A stretch of 64,000 bases of DNA from Streptomyces lateritius (GTDB lineage: Bacteria; Actinomycetota; Actinomycetes; Streptomycetales; Streptomycetaceae), in assembly GCF_014649715.1 (NCBI RefSeq), contig NZ_BMTO01000001.1, forward strand, positions 394,904 to 458,903, given 5' to 3'. The notes under the pieces are model-generated. The model had not been told where the DNA came from, searched no databases, and saw only the letters and a program-made list of their open reading frames with translations. Numbering within the stretch: position 1 is the first letter of the stretch; every line of letters starts with the position of its first letter. Positions 27,140-35,746 of the stretch are shown here, piece by piece. The translations under genes were made by a program, and so were the position numbers.

Positions 27140-27775
27140 CTAGATCCCCAGCTGCTTCGTCCGATGGAGCCGCTCGATCGCGTCCTGCTCCCCGTCCAGC
27201 TCCACCTTCGCCGCGTCCTGGCGGCCGAAGACGAACATCGTCAGCTCGCCCGGCTCCCCGGAGACCGTCACCACCGGGGTGCCGCGGTGCGCCACCGCCG
27301 TCTGGCCGTTGGGACGGCGCAGGACCAGACCCACCGGGGCCCGGCGGCCGAGCAGGCGGGCGCCCTTCTCCAGCCGGGACCAGAGGGCCTCCGAGAAGAC
27401 CGGGTCCAGCTCGCGCGGCGACCAGTCGGGCTGGGCGCGGCGGACGTCCTCGGCATGGACGTAGAACTCCACGATGTTCGCCCCCTCGTCCACCTGCTTG
27501 ATGGTGAACGGCGACATCCGCGGCGGGCCCGTACGGATGAGCTGGATCAGCTCCTCGTACGGCTTCTCGGCGAATTCGGCCTGCACCCGGTCGAGCCGGG
27601 CCTTCAGCGCGGGCACCAGCGTCCCGGCCGCCGCGTCCGGACGGCGCTCACGCACCACCACATGGGCCGCGAGGTCCCGGGTCCGCCAGTCCTCGCAGAG
27701 CGTCGGAGCGTCGGGCCCGGCGGCCTCCAACAGATCGGCGAGCAGAAGGCGTTCACGCTTGGCATGGGTCGACAT
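27140..27775 (-). CDS. TIGR03085 family protein (DinB/mycothiol-isomerase-like fold)
   Basis: A 211-aa member of the maleylpyruvate isomerase/DinB-like superfamily. It begins [22 protein letters not shown] and has [22 protein letters not shown], the metal-binding type His helix, and [17 protein letters not shown] with further His/Asp ligands. Enzymes of this superfamily use mycothiol as cofactor, but the reaction of this subgroup is not established. It starts at ATG 27775 and is divergent from hisI by 84 bp. Confidence 0.85.
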   Translation of the reverse strand: MSTHAKRERLLLADLLEAAGPDAPTLCEDWRTRDLAAHVVVRERRPDAAAGTLVPALKARLDRVQAEFAEKPYEELIQLIRTGPPRMSPFTIKQVDEGANIVEFYVHAEDVRRAQPDWSPRELDPVFSEALWSRLEKGARLLGRRAPVGLVLRRPNGQTAVAHRGTPVVTVSGEPGELTMFVFGRQDAAKVELDGEQDAIERLHRTKQLGI

Positions 27776-27859
27776 GTCCGCCAGCGTACGACCGGGGAGA
27801 CCGGTCCGCCCAGTGGACGCTCCGCCGGACACCCGCCGCTTCCACGGCACAATGGCCCC

Positions 27860-28237
27860 ATGACCAGCACGCCCGGCCCGCCCCGCACGTCCAGCGCTCT
27901 CGACCCGGCCATCGCCGCCCGCCTCAGGCGCGGCCCGGACGGCCTCGTCCCGGCCGTCGCCCAGCAGTACGACACCGGTGAGGTGCTGATGCTCGGCTGG
28001 ATGGACGACGAGGCCCTGCACCGCACCCTCACCACCGGCCGCTGCACCTACTGGTCGCGCAGCCGTCAGGAGTACTGGGTCAAGGGCGACACCTCGGGCC
28101 ACTTCCAGCACGTCAAGTCCGTCGCCCTCGACTGCGACGCCGACACCGTGCTCGTCAAGGTCGACCAGGTCGGCGCCGCCTGCCACACCGGCGCCCGCAC
28201 CTGTTTCGACGCCGACGTGCTCCCGCTCTCCCAGTAA
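27860..28237 (+). CDS. hisI: Phosphoribosyl-AMP cyclohydrolase
   Basis: Third step of histidine synthesis, opening the adenine ring of PR-AMP (125 aa, HisI domain only; HisE is not fused). Zinc/magnesium ligands: [13 protein letters not shown] and the Cys pair in [11 protein letters not shown]; also [18 protein letters not shown]. Physically separated from the main his operon by 2.8 kb but 11 bp upstream of trpE, so histidine and tryptophan genes share a transcript here. Confidence 0.97.
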   Translation: MTSTPGPPRTSSALDPAIAARLRRGPDGLVPAVAQQYDTGEVLMLGWMDDEALHRTLTTGRCTYWSRSRQEYWVKGDTSGHFQHVKSVALDCDADTVLVKVDQVGAACHTGARTCFDADVLPLSQ

Positions 28238-28248
28238 GGTCAGCCGCC

Positions 28249-29739
28249 ATGGACCTCGAGACCTTCCGCAAGCTGGCGGCCGACCGCCGCGTGATCCCTG
28301 TCAGCCGCCGCCTCCTCGCGGACGGCGACACCCCGGTCGGGCTCTACCGCAAGCTCGCCGCCGAACGCCCCGGCACCTTCCTCCTCGAGTCCGCGGAGAA
28401 CGGCCGTTCCTGGTCCCGGTACTCCTTCATCGGCGTCCGCAGCGACGCCACCCTGACCGTGCGGGACGGGCAGGCCCACTGGCTCGGCACCCCGCCCGTC
28501 GGCGTCCCCGTCGACGGCGACCCCCTCCAGGCCCTGCGCGCCACCGTCGAAGCCCTCCACACCCCCCGTGACCTCGCCTCCGGAATGCCGCCCTTCACCG
28601 GCGGCATGGTCGGCTACCTCGGGTACGACATCGTCCGCCGCCTGGAGCGGATCGGGGACTCCACCCGGGACGACCTGAAACTCCCCGAGCTGACCATGCT
28701 GCTCACCAGCGACCTCGCCGTCCTGGACCACTGGGACGGCACGGTCCTGCTGATCGCCAACGCGATCAACCACAACGACCTGGAGACCGGTGTCGACGAG
28801 GCGTACGCCGACGCCGTCGCCCGCCTCGACGCGATGGAGGCCGACCTGGCCCGCCCGGTCGCCACCGCCCCCGCCGCCCTCCCCGCCTCCGAGCTGCCGG
28901 AGTTCTCCGCCCTGTGGGGCGGCCCTGCCTACCAGGACGCCGTCGAGGACGTCAAGGAGCGGATCCGGGCCGGCGAGGCCTTCCAGGTGGTGCCCTCGCA
29001 GCGCTTCGAGACGCCCTGCCGCGCCTCCGCCCTCGACGTCTACCGCGTCCTGCGGGCCACCAACCCGTCCCCGTACATGTACCTCTTCCGCTTCGAGAAC
29101 GGCTTCGACGTCGTCGGCTCCAGCCCCGAGGCCCTGGTGAAGGTCGAGGACGGGCACGCGATGGTCCACCCCATCGCCGGCACCCGGCACCGCGGCGCCA
29201 CCCCGCAGGAGGACAACGACCTCGCGGAGGAGCTGCTCGCCGACCCCAAGGAGCGGGCCGAGCACCTGATGCTCGTCGACCTGGGCCGCAACGACCTCGG
29301 ACGGGTCTGCGAGCCGGGGTCGGTGGAGGTCGTCGACTTCATGTCGATCGAGCGGTACTCGCACGTCATGCACATCGTGTCGACGGTGACCGGGCGGGTC
29401 GCGGAGGGGAAGACCGCCTTCGACGTCCTCACCGCCTGCTTCCCCGCCGGCACGCTCTCCGGCGCGCCGAAGCCGCGCGCCATGCAGATCATCGAGGAGC
29501 TGGAGCCGTCCCGGCGCGGACTGTACGGCGGGTGCGTCGGCTATCTCGACTTCGCCGGCGACTCCGACACCGCCATCGCCATCCGTACGGCCCTGCTCCG
29601 CGACGGCACCGCGTACGTGCAGGCGGGAGCCGGTGTGGTCGCCGACTCCGACCCCGTCGCCGAGGACAACGAGTGCCGGAACAAGGCGGCCGCCGTCCTG
29701 CGCGCCGTCCACACCGCCAACCGGATGAACGGCGCATGA
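28249..29739 (+). CDS. trpE: Anthranilate synthase component I
   Basis: Chorismate-binding subunit (496 aa) that makes anthranilate with a glutaminase partner (TrpG, not in this window). Visible signatures: an N-terminal [16 protein letters not shown] (the feedback tryptophan site in this family), [34 protein letters not shown] (written as motif start and end), [28 protein letters not shown] and IRTALLRDG. It follows hisI after 11 bp, leaving no room for a leader-peptide attenuator of its own. Confidence 0.97.
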   Translation: MDLETFRKLAADRRVIPVSRRLLADGDTPVGLYRKLAAERPGTFLLESAENGRSWSRYSFIGVRSDATLTVRDGQAHWLGTPPVGVPVDGDPLQALRATVEALHTPRDLASGMPPFTGGMVGYLGYDIVRRLERIGDSTRDDLKLPELTMLLTSDLAVLDHWDGTVLLIANAINHNDLETGVDEAYADAVARLDAMEADLARPVATAPAALPASELPEFSALWGGPAYQDAVEDVKERIRAGEAFQVVPSQRFETPCRASALDVYRVLRATNPSPYMYLFRFENGFDVVGSSPEALVKVEDGHAMVHPIAGTRHRGATPQEDNDLAEELLADPKERAEHLMLVDLGRNDLGRVCEPGSVEVVDFMSIERYSHVMHIVSTVTGRVAEGKTAFDVLTACFPAGTLSGAPKPRAMQIIEELEPSRRGLYGGCVGYLDFAGDSDTAIAIRTALLRDGTAYVQAGAGVVADSDPVAEDNECRNKAAAVLRAVHTANRMNGA

Positions 29740-29753
29740 GGACGTAAGGGATA

Positions 29754-30416
29754 GTGGGGTACGTGAGTGCTGTTCCCGTACCCCAGCCCCGAGCCGCGCG
29801 CGCGGGCGGCGCGGCCACCGTTTCCGGCGGCCGTCGCAGCCTGGCGGCGGCCCTTCTGCTCGGCGCCCTCGGTGCCACCGTCGTGCTGCTGTCCACGGGC
29901 CAGACCTGGGCCGAGGGCACCGCGTCGGTCGGCGGCGGCGCCGTGCCCGTCGAGGCCGACGGCGGCACCGTCACCGGCGTGCCGACGGCGCTCGCCATCG
30001 TCGGCCTCGCCGCGCTCGTCGCCGTCTTCGCCGTCCGCCGCGCCGGACGCACCCTCGTCTCCGGGCTCCTCGCGCTCAGCGGCGCGGGCGCTGCGCTCGC
30101 CGCTTTCCTCGGCGCGTCCGACGACGCCGCCCTGGACACGGAGGCCGCCCGCATCACCGGCGACTCCGCCGCCTCCGTCGCGCACCTGACCCACACCCCC
30201 TGGCCGTACGTCACCGCCGCCGGAGCGCTGCTCATCCTCGCCGCCGGCCTCCTCGCCCTGCGGTTCGGCCGGAGCTGGCCGGCGATGGGCGGGCGTTACG
30301 AGCGTTCCGCGTCGCCCCGCCCGGAGCGCAAGGCGTCCGCGGCGGCCGCCTCCGACCGTCCGGAGGACCTGTGGAAGGCCCTGGACCGCGGCGAGGACCC
30401 GACGCACGAGGACTGA
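29754..30416 (+). CDS. Trp-associated membrane protein (TIGR02234 type)
   Basis: A 220-aa membrane protein of the family regularly found beside trpE/trpC in actinobacteria. Four hydrophobic segments (about 30-48, 80-97, 103-122 and 145-165) flank a conserved extracytoplasmic QTWAEG loop; the C-terminus (from WPAMGGRYERS) is charged. Its role in tryptophan metabolism is unproven; transport or sensing are guesses. It starts 14 bp after trpE; GTG 29763 is an alternative start to GTG 29754 because the AAGGG site is awkwardly placed for both. Confidence 0.85.
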   Translation: MGYVSAVPVPQPRAARAGGAATVSGGRRSLAAALLLGALGATVVLLSTGQTWAEGTASVGGGAVPVEADGGTVTGVPTALAIVGLAALVAVFAVRRAGRTLVSGLLALSGAGAALAAFLGASDDAALDTEAARITGDSAASVAHLTHTPWPYVTAAGALLILAAGLLALRFGRSWPAMGGRYERSASPRPERKASAAAASDRPEDLWKALDRGEDPTHED

Positions 30417-30458
30417 GCGGGAGCGGGCCGGCGGAGCGCGCGAACGACGCGTGATCGT

Positions 30459-30542
30459 CGCGCCACCCCCGATTCATCCTCGCGGGGCCATGTGCGGGAC
30501 CGCGCCACCCCCGATTCATCCTCGCGGGGCCATGTGCGGGAC
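30459..30542. repeat. Perfect 42-bp tandem duplication before the HGxxPAAW gene
   Basis: Two identical, directly adjacent 42-bp units (30459-30500, 30501-30542) in the 200-bp gap between two trp-region genes. The second unit joins AATG to complete a possible -10 box (GACAAT), with TTCATC 19 bp upstream inside the unit, so the duplication may affect promoter structure. Too few units and no spacers for CRISPR. Confidence 0.9.
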
Positions 30543-30617
30543 AATGTGGCCACGAGCGTCCTCGCATGCGAGACCTCACCCGAGCCACCACCGAGCAACA
30601 GCAACGAGGAGCAACTC

Positions 30618-30866
30618 ATGGCGGGCAGCGCCCACGGACACACCCCGGCCGCCTGGACCGGTGTCATCATCTCCTTCATCGGCTTCTGCATCGCCGGAGT
30701 CTTCATGGTGGCGGCCAACGTGACCGGCTTCTGGGCCGGCATGGCCGTCATCGCCCTCGGCGGTGCCGTCGGCCTCGCGATGAAGGTCGCGGGCCTGGGC
30801 ATGCCGAAGGAGTCGGAGGAGGTGGCCTCCGCGCGCGCGGCGGCGTCCGCGAAGGCGCGGGGCTGA
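30618..30866 (+). CDS. HGxxPAAW family small membrane protein
   Basis: An 82-aa protein beginning MAGSAHGHTPAAWTGV, the HGxxPAAW motif that names the family, followed by two membrane helices (about 14-34 and 38-58) and a short charged C-terminus. ACGAGGAG lies 8 nt upstream of ATG 30618. Found within trp regions of Streptomyces; no known function. It is followed by a very strong hairpin, so it probably ends the trpE transcript. Confidence 0.88.
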   Translation: MAGSAHGHTPAAWTGVIISFIGFCIAGVFMVAANVTGFWAGMAVIALGGAVGLAMKVAGLGMPKESEEVASARAAASAKARG

Positions 30867-30874
30867 CCCACGAC

Positions 30875-30921
30875 ACGCGCGAAGGCGCAGCCCGGCACGG
30901 CCGGGCTGCGCCTTCGCGCGT
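30875..30921 (+). terminator. 22-bp perfect hairpin terminator
   Basis: Arms 30875-30896 and 30900-30921 are perfectly complementary over 22 bp with a 3-nt loop (ACG), 9 bp after the HGxxPAAW stop and 20 bp before the next start. It separates the hisI-trpE transcript from the DUF2752/trpC section. Confidence 0.9.
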
Positions 30922-30940
30922 CACGGGCGAGAATCACCGC

Positions 30941-31909
30941 GTGAACGCGAAGCCGCCGCCCGCGACCGTGCCCGCCGCCCCGCCCGCCTCCGGGGCCCCG
31001 GACGCGCTTGCCGCACGTGCGGGGGAGGGCGGCCCGGAGGTGCCGGAGCTGCCCGCCGCACGGGAGGTACCGGGTGAGACCGGCGTACCTGCTGTCTCTG
31101 CCGCACCTGGCGTATGTGGCGTACCCGCTGCGCCAACCCGGTCCGCCGAGGCCGGGGGACCGGCGGTGCCCGCCGTCCCTGTCGAGGCCGGCGTATCGGC
31201 CCAGCCGGACCTGTCTGCTGGGCTGCATGCGCCCGCCGGGGCGGGCGCGCCCGCTGTGCCGGACGTGTCTGACGAGGCGGGTGGTTCGGCCGTGCCACCT
31301 GCTTCCGGCGCGGCAGGCGTACCTGCCGCGCCGGCCCCGTCGGACAGGTCTGACGCTCCCGGCGCTCCCTCCGGTCCCTCGGCTCCCTCCGGTCCCTCCG
31401 GTTCGACGGAGCCCGCCTCGGCCGTCGGCTCCGGGGTCGCCCCCACGGCGGGAGGCCGGGATGGTGCCGGGCACCCCGGGCACCCGGCGTGGGGCGCCGC
31501 GCCGGCGCCGCGCCGCCTCGCAAGGCGGCTGGTCGCGCCCCTCGGCACGCTCGTCGGCGTCGCCGCCGCCTTCGCGTACGTCGGCGCCGTCGACCCGAAC
31601 GAACCCGGCCACTACCCGGTCTGCCCCCTCCTGCGCTTCACCGGCGTCTACTGCCCCGGCTGCGGCGGACTGCGCAGCGCCCACGCCTTCGTCCACGGCG
31701 ATCTCGGCGCCGCGCTCGGCGCCAACGCCCTCGCCGTCCTCGGCTACGGACTCTTCGCCCTCCTCATGACCGTCTGGCTGGTTCGCGCCGTACGCGGCAC
31801 GCCCATGAGACTCGTGATCACGCCGGTCTGGGGATGGGGCCTGGCCGCCGTCCTGGCTCTCTTCACCCTGGTGCGGAACCTGCCCTTCGGCTCAGCCCTC
31901 GCGCCGTGA
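30941..31909 (+). CDS. DUF2752 membrane protein with long disordered N-terminus
   Basis: A 322-aa protein. Residues about 5-185 are low complexity (Pro, Ala, Gly, Val, Glu with Thr/Ser) and probably disordered. The C-terminal 135 residues are the DUF2752 domain: [37 protein letters not shown] with its CPGCG motif, and three hydrophobic helices. Function unknown; the Cys motif might bind metal or be redox-active. GTG 30941 lies 7 nt after GAGAAT, so the message may be leaderless. The low-complexity part is much longer than the usual domain and may be variable between strains. Confidence 0.8.
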   Translation: MNAKPPPATVPAAPPASGAPDALAARAGEGGPEVPELPAAREVPGETGVPAVSAAPGVCGVPAAPTRSAEAGGPAVPAVPVEAGVSAQPDLSAGLHAPAGAGAPAVPDVSDEAGGSAVPPASGAAGVPAAPAPSDRSDAPGAPSGPSAPSGPSGSTEPASAVGSGVAPTAGGRDGAGHPGHPAWGAAPAPRRLARRLVAPLGTLVGVAAAFAYVGAVDPNEPGHYPVCPLLRFTGVYCPGCGGLRSAHAFVHGDLGAALGANALAVLGYGLFALLMTVWLVRAVRGTPMRLVITPVWGWGLAAVLALFTLVRNLPFGSALAP

Positions 31910-31920
31910 AGTCCCAGCAG

Positions 31921-32043
31921 GTGGGACGCACGTCAGCCGGATGCGGGCCCCACGCCGTCCTGCGGATACCATCGACATGGCTGAACCTGTTTCATCTTCA
32001 CCACCGTCACCATCACCCTCCCGGAAGGGGGCCTCTCGCGTGA
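31921..32043 (+). promoter_or_regulatory. Leader region of trpC with a His-codon run
   Basis: In one frame from GTG 31921 the leader would encode about 40 residues ending [17 protein letters not shown], with six His in eight codons, and its TGA overlaps the trpC GTG. The strip 31985-32020 is pyrimidine/A-rich and nearly free of G, so it could instead be an unstructured, Rho-loading or ribosome standby site. The proposed start has no ribosome-binding site, so translation is doubtful. A possible -10 box TACCAT lies at 31967-31972. Confidence 0.3.
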
Positions 32044-32849
32044 GTGTGCTCGACGAGATCATCGAAGGCGTGCGCGCCGACCTCGCAGAGCGGCAGGCGC
32101 GGGTCTCCCTCGACGAGCTCAAGGAGCGCGCCGCCAAGGCGCCGCAGGCCAAGGACGGTGTCGCCGCACTGCGCGGGGACGGCGTCAAGGTGATCTGTGA
32201 GGTCAAGCGCTCCAGCCCGTCCAAGGGCGCGCTCGCCGCGATCGCCGACCCGGCCGGGCTCGCCGCGGACTACGAGGCGGGCGGCGCCGCCGTCATCTCC
32301 GTGCTCACCGAGGAGCGCCGCTTCGGCGGCTCCCTCGCCGACCTGGAGGCCGTACGGTCCCGGGTCGACATCCCCGTCCTGCGCAAGGACTTCATCGTCA
32401 CGGCGTACCAGCTGTGGGAGGCGCGGGCGTACGGAGCCGATCTGGCGCTCCTGATCGTCGCCGCGCTCGAGCAGGAGGCCCTGGTCTCCCTCATCGAGCG
32501 CGCCGAGTCCATCGGCCTGACGCCGCTGGTCGAGGTCCACGACGAGGACGAGGTCGAGCGCGCGGTCGACGCGGGCGCCCGGATCATCGGCGTCAACGCC
32601 CGGAACCTCAAGACCCTCAAGGTCGACCGCTCCACGTTCGAGCGGGTCGCCCCCGAGATCCCCGCGAGCATCGTCAAGGTCGCCGAGTCCGGCGTCCGGG
32701 GCCCGCACGACCTCATCGCGTACGCCAACGCCGGCGCCGACGCGGTCCTGGTCGGCGAGTCGCTCGTGACCGGCCGCGACCCGAAGGCGGCCGTCGCGGA
32801 CCTGGTCGCCGCAGGCGCCCACCCGGCCCTCCGTCACGGCCGGAGCTGA
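32040..32849 (+). CDS. trpC: Indole-3-glycerol phosphate synthase
   Basis: TIM-barrel enzyme (269 aa) closing the indole ring of CdRP in tryptophan synthesis. Motifs: [16 protein letters not shown] (catalytic Lys), [31 protein letters not shown] and [26 protein letters not shown] 32040 is favoured by the GGAAGGGGG site 9 nt upstream and the family N-terminus SVLDEII; ATG 31978 and 31941 in frame would add Ser/Pro-rich residues foreign to the family. trpM follows after 8 bp. Confidence 0.97.
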   Translation: MSVLDEIIEGVRADLAERQARVSLDELKERAAKAPQAKDGVAALRGDGVKVICEVKRSSPSKGALAAIADPAGLAADYEAGGAAVISVLTEERRFGGSLADLEAVRSRVDIPVLRKDFIVTAYQLWEARAYGADLALLIVAALEQEALVSLIERAESIGLTPLVEVHDEDEVERAVDAGARIIGVNARNLKTLKVDRSTFERVAPEIPASIVKVAESGVRGPHDLIAYANAGADAVLVGESLVTGRDPKAAVADLVAAGAHPALRHGRS

Positions 32850-32857
32850 CCCGCCCC

Positions 32858-33124
32858 ATGCCCGCCCGCCGCACCACGCCGACCCCCCTGGGCTCCGCCC
32901 GGGGGCGCTCCGGCGTGCGCGCGGCGACCGCGGTCGCCGCGCCCGCGCGCGACCCGCACGCTCCGCTGGCCCGCGGGTGCCGGCCGCGCGGCTGCCGGGC
33001 GCCCGCCCGGCGGGTCCACGGCCGCCGGGTGCGGTACGTGATCGGCAGCGAGCCCGGTCAGGTCAACGGCATGCGATGGCGCCCGCGCCCCGCGCGCACC
33101 TTCACGAACGCCACCGCCGCCTGA
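32858..33124 (+). CDS. trpM: TrpM-like tryptophan biosynthesis modulator
   Basis: An 88-aa very basic protein between trpC and trpB, the position of the Streptomyces gene first called trpX and later trpM, reported to modulate tryptophan metabolism. The N-terminal two-thirds is Arg/Pro/Ala-rich with two Cys (RGCRPRGCRAP); the conserved end is RRVRYVIGSEPGQVNGMRW. The extreme GC content makes the open frame alone weak evidence; location and the C-terminal motif carry the call. A 425-bp gap with a giant inverted repeat separates it from trpB. Confidence 0.8.
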   Translation: MPARRTTPTPLGSARGRSGVRAATAVAAPARDPHAPLARGCRPRGCRAPARRVHGRRVRYVIGSEPGQVNGMRWRPRPARTFTNATAA

Positions 33125-33135
33125 CCAGCTCCGTT

Positions 33136-33399
33136 GTGGGCATTCGTTCCGTTCGAGGGCCCAGGGCGAAGCTCCGGGCAGGAACAGGTGGGCCCGACGG
33201 ACGACGCCCTTGCGGGCGCGTTCCGCCCCTGTGCCTGCCCCGCCACGTGGTGGGGGACCTCTCAGGAACGTGACGAGCGGCCGCCCTCGTGGGCACCGGG
33301 TACCAGGAGCGGAAGCACCCGCGAGGGCGCGTCCCGCGTGCCCACCCGTTCCTCCTCCCAGAGCTTCGCCCTGGGGGCCCTGGCGGAACGAACGCCCAC
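33136..33399. repeat. Large inverted repeat between trpM and trpB
   Basis: Two diverged arms of about 115 bp (33136-33250 and 33285-33399) are inverted copies. Exact blocks include GTGGGC with GCCCAC at the tips, TTCGTTCCG with CGGAACGAA, and a 15-bp block (33160-33174 with 33361-33375). A transcript would fold into one hairpin of about 260 nt. Each arm also resembles the element at 44331-44439. The rest of the gap (33400-33550) holds a possible -10 box TATCGT (33492-33497) and the trpB ribosome-binding site. Confidence 0.85.
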
Positions 33400-33550
33400 G
33401 GACGAAATCCGGGCCTGTCAGGCCGTGCGGACGATGCCACACGGGCAGAGGCCGGGCTTGGGCGTTGCCGTACGCGACGAGACCGCGCGCATATCGTGAC
33501 CATCAACCGCAACGTCATCCGGGGCGCCCCGCCCCGCGAGGAGCAGTCGC

Positions 33551-34852
33551 ATGTCCAGCGAGTTCTTCATTCCGGACCCCGAAAGTCAGGTCCCCACCGC
33601 CGAGGGCTACTTCGGTGCCTACGGCGGCAAGTTCATCCCCGAGGCCCTCGTCGCCGCCGTGGACGAGGTCGCCGTCGAGTACGACAAGGCCAAGGCCGAC
33701 CCCGAGTTCGCCCGTGAGCTCAACGAGCTCATGGTCCACTACACCGGTCGTCCCAGCGCCCTCACCGAGGTGCCCAGGTTCGCCGAACACGCCGGTGGCG
33801 CCCGGGTCTTCCTCAAGCGCGAGGACCTCAATCACACCGGCTCGCACAAGATCAACAACGTGCTCGGCCAGGCCCTGCTCACCAAGCGCATGGGCAAGAC
33901 CCGGGTCATCGCCGAGACCGGAGCCGGTCAGCACGGCGTCGCCACCGCCACCGCCTGCGCCCTCTTCGGGCTCGAATGCACCATCTACATGGGCGAGATC
34001 GACACCCAGCGCCAGGCGCTGAACGTCGCCCGGATGCGCATGCTCGGCGCCGAGGTGATCCCCGTTGCCTCCGGCAGCCGCACCCTGAAGGATGCCATCA
34101 ACGAGGCGTTCCGCGACTGGGTCGCCAACGTCGACCGCACCCACTACCTCTTCGGCACGGTCGCCGGACCACACCCCTTCCCCGCCATGGTGCGCGACTT
34201 CCACCGCGTCATCGGCGTCGAGGCCCGCCGCCAGATCCTGGAGCGCGCCGGACGCCTCCCCGACGCGGCCATCGCCTGCGTCGGCGGCGGCTCCAACGCC
34301 ATCGGCCTCTTCCACGCCTTCATCCCGGACGCCGACGTCCGTCTGATCGGCTGCGAGCCGGCCGGGCACGGCGTCGAGACCGGCGAGCACGCCGCCACCC
34401 TGACCGCCGGTGAGCCCGGCATCCTGCACGGCTCGCGGTCGTACGTCCTCCAGGACGACGAGGGCCAGATCACCGAGCCGTACTCCATCTCGGCCGGTCT
34501 GGACTACCCGGGCATCGGTCCGGAGCACTCGTACCTCAAGGACACCGGCCGGGGCGAGTACCGCGCCGTCACCGACGACGCGGCCATGCAGGCGCTGCGG
34601 CTGCTCTCCCGTACCGAGGGCATCATCCCGGCCATCGAGTCGGCGCACGCGCTGGCCGGCGCGATCGAGGTCGGCAAGGAGCTCGGCAAGGACGGGCTGC
34701 TCGTCGTCAACCTGTCCGGGCGCGGAGACAAGGACATGGACACGGCCGCCCGGTACTTCGGCCTGTACGACGCCGACGCCGAAACCGCCCGGGTCGAGGC
34801 CGACGCCTCCGCGGAGAACGGCGCCGCCGAGATCCAGAGGGACACCAAGTGA
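33551..34852 (+). CDS. trpB: Tryptophan synthase beta subunit
   Basis: PLP enzyme (433 aa) condensing indole and serine. The Schiff-base Lys is K100 in [15 protein letters not shown]; the phosphate-binding loop is [15 protein letters not shown]; also [13 protein letters not shown] segment [17 protein letters not shown] and LSGRGDKD near the end. The N-terminus [16 protein letters not shown] is standard. GAGGAG lies 7 nt before ATG 33551. It overlaps trpA by 4 nt (GTGA), matching the physical alpha-beta complex. Confidence 0.98.
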   Translation: MSSEFFIPDPESQVPTAEGYFGAYGGKFIPEALVAAVDEVAVEYDKAKADPEFARELNELMVHYTGRPSALTEVPRFAEHAGGARVFLKREDLNHTGSHKINNVLGQALLTKRMGKTRVIAETGAGQHGVATATACALFGLECTIYMGEIDTQRQALNVARMRMLGAEVIPVASGSRTLKDAINEAFRDWVANVDRTHYLFGTVAGPHPFPAMVRDFHRVIGVEARRQILERAGRLPDAAIACVGGGSNAIGLFHAFIPDADVRLIGCEPAGHGVETGEHAATLTAGEPGILHGSRSYVLQDDEGQITEPYSISAGLDYPGIGPEHSYLKDTGRGEYRAVTDDAAMQALRLLSRTEGIIPAIESAHALAGAIEVGKELGKDGLLVVNLSGRGDKDMDTAARYFGLYDADAETARVEADASAENGAAEIQRDTK

Positions 34853-35682
34853 GCGGGGCTGTACCGATGAAGAGCAAGGGCCAACTCCTCAGCGACACCC
34901 TGGCCGAGGCCAAGGCCGAGAACCGCGCCGCCCTCATCGCCTACCTCCCGGCCGGGTTCCCGACCGTGGACGGCGGCATCGAGGCGATCAAGGCCGTCTT
35001 CGACGGCGGCGCCGACATCGTCGAGGTCGGCCTGCCGCACAGCGACCCGGTCCTCGACGGCCCCGTCATCCAGACCGCCGACGACATCGCCCTGCGCGGC
35101 GGCGTCAGGATCGCCGACGTCATGCGCACGGTCCGCGAGGCGCACGCCGCCACCGGAAAGCCGGTGCTGGTCATGACGTACTGGAACCCGATCGACCGCT
35201 ACGGCATCGAGCGGTTCACAGAGGAGCTGGCGGCGGCCGGCGGTGCGGGCTGCATCCTGCCCGACCTGCCGGTCCAGGAGTCCGCGACCTGGCGTGAGCA
35301 CGCCGACAAGCACGGTCTCGCGACCGTCTTCGTCGTCGCGCCGAGCAGCAGGGACGAGCGGCTCGCCACCATCACCGCCGCCGGTTCCGGCTTCGTCTAC
35401 GCCGCCTCCCTGATGGGCGTCACCGGTACGCGCGAGTCGGTCGGCGAGCAGGCCGCCGATCTCGTCCGCCGTACCCGGGCCACCGCGGACCTCCCGGTCT
35501 GCGTCGGACTCGGCGTCTCCAACGCCGAGCAGGCCAAGGAGGTCGCGAGCTTCGCCGACGGCGTCATCGTCGGCTCGGCCTTCGTCAAGCGGATGCTCGA
35601 CGCGGAGGACGAGGCCGCCGGGCTCGCCGCCGTAAGGGAACTGGCGGGCGAACTCGCCGAGGGCGTGCGCCGCGTTTCGTAG
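34849..35682 (+). CDS. trpA: Tryptophan synthase alpha subunit
   Basis: TIM-barrel enzyme (277 aa) cleaving indole-3-glycerol phosphate and channelling indole to TrpB. The catalytic acids are in [19 protein letters not shown] (Glu and Asp); other marks are [26 protein letters not shown] and the phosphate loop [14 protein letters not shown] 34849 overlaps the trpB stop; ATG 34867 would also be in frame. Followed by a terminator hairpin, so it ends the trpC-M-B-A unit. Confidence 0.98.
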   Translation: MSGAVPMKSKGQLLSDTLAEAKAENRAALIAYLPAGFPTVDGGIEAIKAVFDGGADIVEVGLPHSDPVLDGPVIQTADDIALRGGVRIADVMRTVREAHAATGKPVLVMTYWNPIDRYGIERFTEELAAAGGAGCILPDLPVQESATWREHADKHGLATVFVVAPSSRDERLATITAAGSGFVYAASLMGVTGTRESVGEQAADLVRRTRATADLPVCVGLGVSNAEQAKEVASFADGVIVGSAFVKRMLDAEDEAAGLAAVRELAGELAEGVRRVS

Positions 35683-35702
35683 TCCGATCGGGTGGTTCTG
35701 GG

Positions 35703-35732
35703 ACCGGGGAGGCGCGGACGCGCCTCCCCGGT
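35703..35732 (+). terminator. Terminator after trpA
   Basis: A perfect 13-bp stem (35703-35715 with 35720-35732) and 4-nt loop (GGAC), 20 bp after trpA. It ends only 14 nt before the next start, so partial read-through to the DsbA-like gene is possible. Confidence 0.8.
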
Positions 35733-35746
35733 TCGTTGCTGAGGGC

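Noticed and set aside
28238..28248. A trp leader peptide/attenuator before trpE
   Set aside because: Only 11 bp lie between hisI and trpE, with no run of Trp codons.
30459..30542. CRISPR-like repeats
   Set aside because: Only two directly adjacent units, no spacers and no cas genes.
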